Assembly: GCA_039927975.1 (NCBI GenBank)
Contig: JBDSTZ010000238.1
Coordinates: 1 to 5,368 of the forward strand
DNA: 5,368 nt
From: JBDSTZ01 sp039927975
GTDB taxonomy: Bacteria; Pseudomonadota; Gammaproteobacteria; Burkholderiales; Burkholderiaceae_D
Direction of reading: 5' to 3'
The notes under the pieces: generated by a model
Seen by the model: only the letters and a program-made list of their open reading frames with translations
The model's database searches: none
What the model was told of the DNA's origin: nothing
Part shown: in pieces, positions 1 through 5,368 of the stretch
Numbering within the stretch: position 1 is the first letter of the stretch
Layout of the letters: each line of letters begins with the position of its first letter
Translations under genes and position numbers: made by a program

Positions 1-2
1 GC

Positions 3-1040
3 ATGAAGCACCTGTTTTCCTCCCTCGTCGTCGGCAGCGCCGCAGCCATCGCCATGTCGTCGGCCCAGGCCGCCGAAGTGACCGGCGCCGGCAGCTCGTT
101 CATGGCGCCGATCGCCACCAAGTGGGCCGAGTCGTACAAGGCGGCCACTGGGAACAGTGTCAACTACAGCTCGGTCGGGTCCGGCGCCGGCATCAAGCAG
201 ATCAAGGCCAAGACTGTCAACTTCGGCGCCTCCGACATGCCGCTCAAGGCCGAAGAACTGGCCGCTGATGGCTTGTTCCAGTTCCCGGCCATCATCGGCG
301 GCGTGGTCCCGGTGGTGAATATCGAAGGTGTCGCCCCGGGCCAGCTGAAACTGACCGGCGCCGTCATCGCCGATATCTACACCGGCAAGATCACCAAGTG
401 GAACGCGGCCGAGATCGCCGCCCTGAACCCGGGCGTCAAGCTGCCGGCCGAGGACATCACCGTCATCTACCGCGCCGACGGCTCGGGCACCACCTTCCTG
501 TTCACCGACTTCCTGTCGAAGACCAGCGCCGACTTCAAGACCAAGATCGGTTCCGGCACCGCCGTCAAGTGGATCGCCGGGCAGGGCGGCAAGGGTAATG
601 AAGGCGTCGCCGCCTACGTCCAGCGCCTGAAGGGTTCGATCGGTTACGTCGAGTGGGCCTACGCCAAGAAGAACAAGATGGCGCACACCCAGCTCAAGAA
701 CAAGGATGGCGTGTTCCTCCAGCCGGACGACGACAACTTCCGCGCCGCCGCCGCCAATGCCGAGTGGGCCAAGACCCCGGGCTTCGGCGTGGTCCTGACC
801 GACCAGGCGGGCAAGGCCAGCTGGCCGATCACCGGCACCACCTTCGTGCTGCTGCACAAGTCGCAGGACGACGCCGCGAAGGGCAAGGAAGTGCTCAAGT
901 TCTTCGACTGGGCGTATAAAAACGGCGGCCAGCAAGCCACCGACCTCGACTACGTGCCGCTGCCGGCCGCGGTCATCAAGCAGATCGAGGACGCCTGGAA
1001 AGCCAACCTGAAAGATGCTTCCGGCAAGGCCATTTGGTAA
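3..1040 (+). CDS. pstS: PstS, periplasmic phosphate-binding protein of the Pst ABC transporter
   Basis: This is the substrate-binding subunit that captures inorganic phosphate in the periplasm and passes it to PstC/PstA. The 345-residue length is normal for the family. Residues 1-23 form a signal peptide: K2-H3, a hydrophobic Ala-rich core, then an AQA motif with likely cleavage after A23, and no lipobox. The mature protein opens with TGAG (27-30). Binding positions known from E. coli PstS align with a constant offset of 22: S32 (Thr in E. coli, a conservative change), F33, S60, D78, and the loop R157-A-D-G-S-G-T163. Other family blocks are GLFQFPAIIGGVV (90-102), KWIAGQGGKGNEG (189-201) and VLKFFDWAY (298-306). 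The start at position 3 fits the signal peptide. Its ribosome binding site and promoter lie outside the window. It is first in the operon as seen here, and a hairpin follows its stop codon. Confidence 0.97.
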   Translation: MKHLFSSLVVGSAAAIAMSSAQAAEVTGAGSSFMAPIATKWAESYKAATGNSVNYSSVGSGAGIKQIKAKTVNFGASDMPLKAEELAADGLFQFPAIIGGVVPVVNIEGVAPGQLKLTGAVIADIYTGKITKWNAAEIAALNPGVKLPAEDITVIYRADGSGTTFLFTDFLSKTSADFKTKIGSGTAVKWIAGQGGKGNEGVAAYVQRLKGSIGYVEWAYAKKNKMAHTQLKNKDGVFLQPDDDNFRAAAANAEWAKTPGFGVVLTDQAGKASWPITGTTFVLLHKSQDDAAKGKEVLKFFDWAYKNGGQQATDLDYVPLPAAVIKQIEDAWKANLKDASGKAIW

Positions 1041-1060
1041 TTAACGGCAAGTTGCAGCGC

Positions 1061-1092
1061 CGGCCGGGATGGCTGTTTAGTGATCCCGGCCG
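1061..1092 (+). promoter_or_regulatory. Perfect 10-bp inverted repeat (mRNA hairpin) between pstS and pstC
   Basis: The arms CGGCCGGGAT (1061-1070) and ATCCCGGCCG (1083-1092) are exact reverse complements around a 12-nt loop (1071-1082). The stem has 8 G-C pairs of 10. It starts 20 nt after the pstS stop and ends 24 nt before the pstC start. No run of T follows the 3' arm, so it is not a typical intrinsic terminator. Inference: it may protect the 3' end of pstS mRNA or cause partial attenuation, so that more PstS is made than the membrane subunits. This type of arrangement is known for binding-protein genes at the head of ABC transporter operons. The hairpin is directly visible, but its function is not. 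Confidence 0.7.
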
Positions 1093-1116
1093 CTAACAAC
1101 AGATCGAACCACTCCC

Positions 1117-2136
1117 ATGAGCGCACATCCCCCCGTCACCATGACTGACCTGCGCGAGGCCACGCTGCCCGAGGTGGCGGCGCAAGCGGCCATGCACTCG
1201 GTCATGCGCAAGCAGCGCATCCAGGATTTCATTTTCCATAAAGTGACGCTGAGCTTCGCCGCCTCGGTGCTGCTGGTGCTGATCGGCATCATCGTCTCGC
1301 TGATGATCGGCGCCTGGCCGGCCTTCAAGCAATTCGGCCCGGCCTTCATCACCACCGTCGAGTGGGACCCGGTCAATGACCAGTTCGGCGCCATGATCGC
1401 CATTGTCGGCACCCTGGCCACTTCTTTCATCGCCTTGCTGATCGCCTTTCCGGTCAGTTTCGGCATCGCCCTGTTCCTGACCGAAATCTGCCCGGTGTGG
1501 CTGCGCCGTCCGCTCGGCACCGCCGTCGAACTGCTGGCCGGCGTGCCGTCGATCATCTACGGCATGTGGGGCCTGTTCATTTTCGCCCCGCTGTTCGCCG
1601 ACCATGTGCAGCCGCTGCTGAAATCGACGCTCGGCCAGTTGCCCTTCGTCGGCGTGTTGTTCAGCGGTCCGACGATGGGCATCGGCATCCTGTGCGCCGG
1701 CCTGATCCTGGCCGTGATGATCATCCCCTTCATCGCCTCGGTGATGCGCGATGTGTTCGAAATCGTGCCGGCGGTGCTGAAGGAATCGGCCTACGGCCTC
1801 GGCTGCACGCGCTGGGAAGTGGTGCGCAAGATCGTGCTGCCATACACCAAGAGCGGCGTGGTCGGCGGCGTCATGCTGGGCCTGGGCCGCGCGCTGGGCG
1901 AGACCATGGCCGTCACCTTCGTCATCGGCAACGCCAACCGTCTGTCGCCGTCGCTGTTCGCGGCCGGCAATTCCATTTCCTCCACCCTGGCCAACGAATT
2001 CGCCGAGGCCTCGACGCCGCTGCACGTGTCCTCGCTGTACGCCCTGGCACTGATCCTGTTCGTGATCACCTTCCTGGTGCTGTCGAGCGCGAAGTTGATG
2101 TTGGCCGGGATGTCCCGCAAGGAAGGTGTCAAATGA
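1117..2136 (+). CDS. pstC: PstC, phosphate ABC transporter permease
   Basis: This is one of the two inner-membrane subunits forming the phosphate channel, paired with PstA. Hydrophobic segments lie near residues 44-65, 92-122, 139-160, 187-208, 246-270 and 305-328, consistent with the family's six-helix topology. Diagnostic stretches include AFPVSFGIALFLTEICP (110-126) and PSIIYGMWGLFIFAPLF (144-160). The cytoplasmic EAA loop that docks on PstB is at about 223-242 (ESAYGLG, then RWEVVRKIVLP). The conserved charged motif GRALGETMAVTF is at 257-268, with R258 and E262. At 339 residues it is about 20 longer than E. coli PstC, and the excess is a hydrophilic N-terminal tail. No good Shine-Dalgarno precedes 1117, and in-frame ATGs at 1141, 1192 and 1204 are also poorly preceded, so the start is uncertain. 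Its stop overlaps the pstA start in ATGA, implying coupled translation. Confidence 0.95.
   Translation: MSAHPPVTMTDLREATLPEVAAQAAMHSVMRKQRIQDFIFHKVTLSFAASVLLVLIGIIVSLMIGAWPAFKQFGPAFITTVEWDPVNDQFGAMIAIVGTLATSFIALLIAFPVSFGIALFLTEICPVWLRRPLGTAVELLAGVPSIIYGMWGLFIFAPLFADHVQPLLKSTLGQLPFVGVLFSGPTMGIGILCAGLILAVMIIPFIASVMRDVFEIVPAVLKESAYGLGCTRWEVVRKIVLPYTKSGVVGGVMLGLGRALGETMAVTFVIGNANRLSPSLFAAGNSISSTLANEFAEASTPLHVSSLYALALILFVITFLVLSSAKLMLAGMSRKEGVK
2121..2126 (+). promoter_or_regulatory. Shine-Dalgarno of pstA, inside the end of pstC
   Basis: GGAAGG lies 6 nt before the ATG at 2133, the best-placed ribosome binding site in this part of the window. It decides the start of pstA. The open frame runs far upstream within pstC, and in-frame ATGs at 2148, 2172 and 2232 have no comparable site. 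Choosing 2133 places the whole 12-bp repeat array inside the coding sequence. Confidence 0.75.
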
Positions 2137-3080
2137 GTCTCGCCGGCATGAAGCCAGTCGTGAAATCGGCCATGAATGCGGCCACGAATCCGGCCATAAA
2201 CCCGGCCATAAACCCGGCCATAAACCCGGCCATGAATCCGGTCTACCGCAAGCGCCTGTGGCGCCACCGCATCGGCATCGCGCTGTCGGTGCTCGCCATG
2301 TCCTTTGGCCTGGCGGTGCTGTTGTGGATCCTCTGGACCCTGGTCGCCAAGGGCGCCGCCGCACTCTCGCCAAGCCTGCTGTCGCTCGACACCCCGGGCG
2401 CCGGCAGCGAGGGTGGCGGTCTGCGCAACGCCATCGTCGGCAGCTTGATGATCGTCGGCCTGTCGACGTTCATTAGCACCCCGGTCGGCATCCTGGCTGG
2501 TGTCTACCTGGCCGAGTACGGCGAGAACAACAAGTTCGGCAAGGTCACCCGCTTCGTGTCCGACATCATGCTGTCGGCGCCGTCGATCGTGATCGGCATG
2601 TTCGTCTGGGCGCTGTATGTCAGCCAGGTCAAGCATTACTCGGGCTACGCCGGCAGTATCGCGCTGGCGCTGATCGCCATCCCGGTGGTGGTGCGCACCA
2701 CCGAAAACATGCTGCGCCTGGTGCCCAACAACCTGCTCGAGGCGGCCTTCGCGCTGGGCGCGCCGCGCTGGAAAGTGGCGACCATGGTGCGCCTGCGCGC
2801 CGTGCGCGCCGGCGTGATTACCGGCCTGCTGCTGGCGCTGGCGCGGGTGGCCGGCGAAACGGCGCCGATCCTGTTCACCGTGCTGAACAACCAGTTCTTC
2901 ACCAAGGACATGAACAGCCCGATCGCCAGCCTGCCGGCGGTGATCAACCAGTTTGCCCTGAGCCCGTACGACCGCTGGCGCGACCTGGCCTGGGCCGCCG
3001 CGCTGTTGCTCACCTTAAGCGTGCTGCTGCTTAATATTCTCTCGCGCAGCGTGTTCAGCAAGAAAACCACTTCCCACTGA
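2133..3080 (+). CDS. pstA: PstA, phosphate ABC transporter permease with repeat-bearing N-terminal extension
   Basis: This is the second channel-forming inner-membrane subunit, partner of PstC. From the ATG at 2133 it has 315 residues, somewhat longer than E. coli PstA (about 296). Residues 1-36 are an unusual cytoplasmic-side tail containing the tetrapeptide N-P-A-I/M repeated. The normal PstA-like sequence appears to begin at M34 (MNPVYRKRLW). Membrane segments lie near 47-72, 101-127, 146-163, 174-189, 225-250 and 284-303. The EAA loop that contacts PstB is at 203-221 (EAAFALGAPRWKVATMVRL). The conserved ARVAGETAPILFT motif is at 237-249, with R238 and E242. The frame remains open far upstream, but that part overlaps pstC and is not PstA-like. 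The start overlaps the pstC stop by 4 nt and is preceded by GGAAGG. An alternative start at 2232 would remove the repeat tail but lacks a ribosome binding site. Confidence 0.95.
   Translation: MSLAGMKPVVKSAMNAATNPAINPAINPAINPAMNPVYRKRLWRHRIGIALSVLAMSFGLAVLLWILWTLVAKGAAALSPSLLSLDTPGAGSEGGGLRNAIVGSLMIVGLSTFISTPVGILAGVYLAEYGENNKFGKVTRFVSDIMLSAPSIVIGMFVWALYVSQVKHYSGYAGSIALALIAIPVVVRTTENMLRLVPNNLLEAAFALGAPRWKVATMVRLRAVRAGVITGLLLALARVAGETAPILFTVLNNQFFTKDMNSPIASLPAVINQFALSPYDRWRDLAWAAALLLTLSVLLLNILSRSVFSKKTTSH
2167..2238 (+). repeat. 12-bp tandem repeat array (six units) in the 5' end of pstA
   Basis: Six consecutive 12-bp units: CGGCCATGAATG (2167-2178), CGGCCACGAATC (2179-2190), CGGCCATAAACC three times exactly (2191-2226), and CGGCCATGAATC (2227-2238). 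The unit is a multiple of three, so gain or loss of copies keeps the pstA frame. It encodes A-M-N-A, A-T-N-P, three A-I-N-P units and A-M-N-P, covering residues 13-36. The three identical central units suggest recent slipped-strand duplication. The outer units have diverged at one to three positions from the central consensus, as expected of older copies. The last unit contains ATG-AAT-CCG, the codons of the probable ancestral start. Confidence 0.93.
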
Positions 3081-3084
3081 TCCT

Positions 3085-3882
3085 ATGACCATGCCCATGC
3101 CCACCCCGATTCCGACTGTCAGCGACCGCAAGAAGACGATCGAGATCAGCCAGCTCAATTTTTTCTACGGCAAGACGCAGAGCCTCACCAACGTCAATCT
3201 CGACATCCACGACAAGCAGGTGACGGCCTTCATCGGCCCGTCCGGCTGCGGCAAGTCGACGTTGCTGCGCACGCTCAACCGGATGTACGATCTGTACCCG
3301 GGCCAGCGCGCCGAGGGCGCGATCCGCTACCGGGGCCAGAACATTCTCGACCAGGGCGTCGACGTCAACATGCTGCGCGCCAAGGTCGGCATGGTGTTCC
3401 AGAAGCCGACGCCGTTTCCCATGTCGATCTATGACAATATCGCCTTCGGCGTGCGCCTGTACGAGGATTTGTCGAAGGGCGAGATGGATGAGCGCGTCGA
3501 ATGGGCGCTCAAAAAGGCGGCGTTGTGGGGCGAGGTGAAGGACAAGCTGGGCAAGAGCGGACTGTCGTTGTCGGGCGGCCAGCAGCAGCGCCTGTGCATC
3601 GCGCGCGGCGTGGCGGTCAAACCGGAAGTGCTGCTGCTCGACGAGCCGACCTCGGCGCTCGACCCCATCTCGACCGCCAAGGTGGAAGAGCTGATCAGCG
3701 AACTCAAGCAGGATTACACCATCGCCATCGTGACCCACAATATGCAGCAGGCGGCGCGCTGTTCCGACTACACGGCGTATATGTACCTGGGCGAACTGGT
3801 CGAATTCGGCGAGACCGATCAAATCTTCATGAACCCGGCGCGCAAGGAAACCCAGGATTACATTACCGGCCGCTTCGGCTAA
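3085..3882 (+). CDS. pstB: PstB, phosphate ABC transporter ATP-binding protein
   Basis: This is the cytoplasmic ATPase that dimerises under PstC/PstA and powers phosphate import (ATP + H2O + Pi outside to ADP + Pi + Pi inside). All nucleotide-binding motifs are intact in its 265 residues: Walker A GPSGCGKST (51-59), Q-loop Q106 in the PstB-typical FQKPTPFPMSIYDN (105-118), signature LSGGQQQRL (162-170), Walker B with D186 and catalytic E187 (VLLLDEP), D-loop SALD (190-193) and switch H218. The C-terminal block RKETQDYITGRFG is also PstB-like. The ATG is 4 nt after the pstA stop with no clear Shine-Dalgarno, so translation is probably coupled. In-frame ATGs at 3091 and 3097 are equally possible, since the first 14 residues are a Met/Pro-rich tail outside the conserved domain. 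The family is certain; the exact start is not. Confidence 0.97.
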   Translation: MTMPMPTPIPTVSDRKKTIEISQLNFFYGKTQSLTNVNLDIHDKQVTAFIGPSGCGKSTLLRTLNRMYDLYPGQRAEGAIRYRGQNILDQGVDVNMLRAKVGMVFQKPTPFPMSIYDNIAFGVRLYEDLSKGEMDERVEWALKKAALWGEVKDKLGKSGLSLSGGQQQRLCIARGVAVKPEVLLLDEPTSALDPISTAKVEELISELKQDYTIAIVTHNMQQAARCSDYTAYMYLGELVEFGETDQIFMNPARKETQDYITGRFG

Positions 3883-3902
3883 GCCACGGCCCACACAGAC
3901 AC

Positions 3903-3908
3903 GGAGAG
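3903..3908 (+). promoter_or_regulatory. Shine-Dalgarno of phoU
   Basis: GGAGAG ends 4 nt before the ATG at 3913, in the 30-nt pstB-phoU gap (3883-3912). It supports this start and independent ribosome loading on phoU. The gap holds no hairpin or other evident signal. Confidence 0.7.
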
Positions 3909-3912
3909 CAGC

Positions 3913-4617
3913 ATGATAGGCGAGCATTCATCGAAACAGTACGACCACGAACTGGAGACCATCCGCTCCAAGGTGCTGCTGATGGGCGGCATCGTGGAGA
4001 CCCAGTTCCTCGACGCCATGACCTGTTTCAGGATCGGCAACCTGGAGCGCGCCGACCGCGTGATCGCCGAGGACGACACCGTCAACCAGCTGGAAGTGTC
4101 GCTCGACGACGCCTGCAGCCACCTGATCGTGCGGCGCCAGCCGACCGCCAACGACCTGCGCACGGTGATGGCGACGATCAAGGTGATCACCGACCTCGAA
4201 CGCATCGGCGACGAGGCGGCCAAGATCGCCCGCACCTCGAAGAACCTGCACGGGCGCGGCGCGGTGGGCGTGAACCACTATGAAATGGTGCGCACGATCG
4301 CCACCTCGACGTCGGACATGCTGCATGACGCGCTCGACGCCTTCGCCCGGCTCGACGGCAAGCAAGCCTTGCAGCTGATCGCCCAGGACGCCGTGATCGA
4401 CCATGAATTCCGCTCGATCATGCGCAATCTGATCACCTTCATGATGGAAGATCCGCGTACCATCTCGTCGGCGCTGGACACGCTATGGGTGGCCAAGGCC
4501 ATCGAGCGGATTGGCGACCACGCGAAAAATATCGCGGAGTATGTTATTTATGTGGTCGAGGGCAAGGATATTCGCCACAGCAAGCCGGCAGCCGCCCCGG
4601 ATCAGAGCGCGGCATAG
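3913..4617 (+). CDS. phoU: PhoU, phosphate signalling regulator
   Basis: PhoU is a cytoplasmic, membrane-associated regulator that links the state of the Pst transporter to PhoR. It is needed to repress the pho regulon in high phosphate and to restrain phosphate uptake. The protein has 234 residues, typical of the family, and should be all-helical with two related three-helix halves. The two metal-binding E-x-x-x-D signatures are visible: LERIGDEAAKIA (95-106, E96 and D100) and IERIGDHAKNIAEYVIY (197-213, E198 and D202). The N-terminal block HELETIRSKVLLMGGIVE (12-29) and the stretch RRQPTANDLRTVMATIK (74-90) are also characteristic. The last 14 or so residues (Pro/Ala-rich) look unstructured. 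The start at 3913 is supported by GGAGAG at 3903-3908. It follows pstB by 30 nt and precedes phoB by 7 nt, with its stop codon inside the phoB ribosome binding site. Confidence 0.97.
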   Translation: MIGEHSSKQYDHELETIRSKVLLMGGIVETQFLDAMTCFRIGNLERADRVIAEDDTVNQLEVSLDDACSHLIVRRQPTANDLRTVMATIKVITDLERIGDEAAKIARTSKNLHGRGAVGVNHYEMVRTIATSTSDMLHDALDAFARLDGKQALQLIAQDAVIDHEFRSIMRNLITFMMEDPRTISSALDTLWVAKAIERIGDHAKNIAEYVIYVVEGKDIRHSKPAAAPDQSAA

Positions 4618-4620
4618 GGA
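4616..4620 (+). promoter_or_regulatory. Shine-Dalgarno of phoB, overlapping the phoU stop
   Basis: AGGGA begins within the TAG stop of phoU (4615-4617) and ends 4 nt before the ATG at 4625. It selects 4625 as the phoB start, although the frame stays open upstream to 4511 inside phoU. The overlap suggests that phoB translation is coupled to termination on phoU. Confidence 0.65.
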
Positions 4621-4624
4621 CACG

Positions 4625-5314
4625 ATGGCAGCCGAGAAAATTACCGTATTAATCGTTGAAGATGAACCCGCGATCGTCGAGCTGGTGAGCTTTTCGCTGC
4701 GCGAGGCGCAGTGGAATGTGCATTCAGTGGCGAGCGCGGCCGAGGCTTGGGACTTCATTAGCGGGAAGATTCCGCACTTGGTCCTGCTCGACTGGATGCT
4801 GCCCGACCAGACCGGCCTGCGGCTGCTGTCGCGCCTGCGCGCCGACCGCCACTTCCGCAACATTCCGGTCATCATGCTCACCGCCAAGAGCATGGAGGAA
4901 GACAAGCTGGCAGGCCTCGACAGCGGCGCCGACGACTACATCACCAAGCCGTTTTCGCCGCGCGAGCTGCTGGCCAGGTCGCGCGCGCTGCTGCGCCGCA
5001 AGAGTCCGGAACTGGCCGAGACCGCGCTCAGCGCCGGCCCCGTCACGCTCGACCCGGTCAGCTGCACGGTGGCGATCGATTCGCAGCCGATCGAGATCGG
5101 CCACGCCGAATTCAAGCTCCTGAAATTTTTCCTGGCCCATCCCGAACGGGTGTTTTCGCGCAGCCAGCTGCTCGACAAGGTGTGGGGCGACCACGCCGTG
5201 ATCGAGGAACGCACTGTCGACGTCCACGTGCTGCGGCTGCGCAAGGCGCTCAAGCAGTCGGAACGGCTGATCAAGACCGTGCGCAGCGTTGGGTATATGC
5301 TGTCGGAAAAATAA
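4625..5314 (+). CDS. phoB: PhoB, phosphate regulon response regulator (OmpR/PhoB family)
   Basis: PhoB is the DNA-binding response regulator that is phosphorylated by PhoR under phosphate starvation and then activates pho genes at PHO boxes. The 229-residue protein matches the family length. The receiver domain (about 5-123) has the acidic pair E12-D13, phospho-acceptor D56 in LLDWMLP (54-60), switch T86 (LTA) and K108 in DDYITKPFSPRELLAR (103-118). The tryptophan after D56 and the ITKPFSP block point to PhoB rather than another OmpR-type regulator. The C-terminal winged-helix domain (about 135-229) contains EFKLLKFFLAHPERVFSR (162-179), the recognition region ERTVDVHVLRLRKAL (195-209) and VRSVGYML (219-226). 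The start at 4625 gives MAAEKITVLIVEDE with an AGGGA site in front. The longer open frame beginning at 4511 adds non-homologous residues that overlap phoU and is rejected. Confidence 0.97.
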   Translation: MAAEKITVLIVEDEPAIVELVSFSLREAQWNVHSVASAAEAWDFISGKIPHLVLLDWMLPDQTGLRLLSRLRADRHFRNIPVIMLTAKSMEEDKLAGLDSGADDYITKPFSPRELLARSRALLRRKSPELAETALSAGPVTLDPVSCTVAIDSQPIEIGHAEFKLLKFFLAHPERVFSRSQLLDKVWGDHAVIEERTVDVHVLRLRKALKQSERLIKTVRSVGYMLSEK

Positions 5315-5326
5315 TACTGGCGAGTT

Positions 5327-5368
5327 ATGAATCCTAAATTGCTGTTCTGGATACCGGCGCTGTTGCGC
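5327..5368 (+). CDS. phoR: PhoR, phosphate regulon sensor histidine kinase (5' end only)
   Basis: An ATG 12 nt after the phoB stop opens a frame that runs to the window edge. Its 14 codons give MNPKLLFWIPALLR, a short positively charged start leading into a hydrophobic segment. This is how membrane-anchored PhoR kinases begin, and several Burkholderiales PhoR proteins start in a similar way. A weak GGCGAG (5319-5324) precedes the ATG. Family knowledge places phoR directly after phoB in most proteobacteria. PhoR would phosphorylate PhoB in low phosphate and dephosphorylate it in high phosphate. No kinase motif lies inside the window, so the call rests on position and the N-terminal pattern. 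Confidence 0.75.
   Translation, partial: MNPKLLFWIPALLR

Noticed and set aside
215..220. CTGTCA half-site of a PHO box (also at 3116-3121)
   Set aside because: PHO boxes need a second CTGTCA-like repeat 11 bp away. Neither copy has one and both lie within coding sequence, so they are chance matches.
1497..2132. Upstream in-frame extension of the pstA frame into pstC
   Set aside because: The translated extension is Arg/Pro-rich, unlike any permease, and lies in another frame of well-conserved pstC. The GGAAGG site and ATGA overlap place the start at 2133.
1093..2373. Long open frame (426 codons) on the - strand opposite pstC and the start of pstA
   Set aside because: Its product is low-complexity (rich in His, Arg, Gln, Asp and Gly) with no recognisable domain. 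It is the mirror of GC-rich third positions in well-conserved pstC/pstA, a common artefact in such genomes.
3055..3927. 290-codon open frame on the - strand covering all of pstB
   Set aside because: Entirely antisense to a gene with every ABC ATPase motif intact. It shows no family motif of its own and is explained by codon bias of the sense gene.
4511..4624. Upstream in-frame extension of phoB inside phoU
   Set aside because: The 38 added residues do not resemble a receiver domain, and the family start MAAEKITVLIVEDE is preceded by its own AGGGA site.
4521..4680. Locally AT-richer stretch across the phoU-phoB junction, considered as an internal phoB promoter or a transfer boundary
   Set aside because: GC is only moderately lower than in the flanks. 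I found no -35/-10 pair with acceptable spacing and no PHO box, and the encoded residues are conserved PhoU and PhoB sequence.
5289..5317. Possible promoter for phoR: TTGGGT, 17-nt spacer, TAATAC at the AT-rich phoB-phoR junction
   Set aside because: The spacing is ideal, but each hexamer matches the sigma-70 consensus at only 3 of 6 positions, so it is no better than chance. The AT-rich junction alone is weak evidence.

Overview
The window is one co-directional gene cluster on the + strand: the high-affinity phosphate uptake and phosphate-sensing operon pstS-pstC-pstA-pstB-phoU-phoB, followed by the first 14 codons of phoR. All six complete genes have intact family motifs, and I see no frameshift, insertion or mobile element. 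The DNA is GC-rich with strong G/C preference at third codon positions. That base composition, the protein sequences and the fusion of phoBR directly behind pstSCAB-phoU suggest a betaproteobacterium in Burkholderiales, most likely the Oxalobacteraceae (Massilia/Duganella/Janthinobacterium-like). The family-level placement is inference from remembered sequence resemblance and was not searched.

Layout: 3-1040 pstS (periplasmic phosphate-binding protein with signal peptide); 1041-1116 a 76-nt gap with a perfect 10-bp inverted repeat (hairpin); 1117-2136 pstC (permease); 2133-3080 pstA (permease, overlapping pstC by 4 nt, with a 12-bp tandem repeat array encoding its N-terminus); 3085-3882 pstB (ATPase, 4 nt after pstA); 3913-4617 phoU (30 nt after pstB); 4625-5314 phoB (7 nt after phoU); 5327-5368 the start of phoR, cut by the window edge. 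No stretch over 80 nt lacks a gene. The main promoter and any PHO box would lie upstream of pstS, outside the window.

How they work together (family knowledge): PstS captures inorganic phosphate in the periplasm and delivers it to the PstC-PstA channel, and a PstB dimer powers import with ATP. When phosphate is plentiful, the transporter and PhoU hold the PhoR kinase in a non-kinase state. When phosphate is scarce, PhoR phosphorylates PhoB, which activates the pho regulon, normally including this operon.

The system itself is well known and I find no undescribed system here. The most unusual local feature is the six-unit 12-bp minisatellite at the 5' end of pstA. It appears to have extended the protein's N-terminus by duplicating the region around an ancestral start codon.
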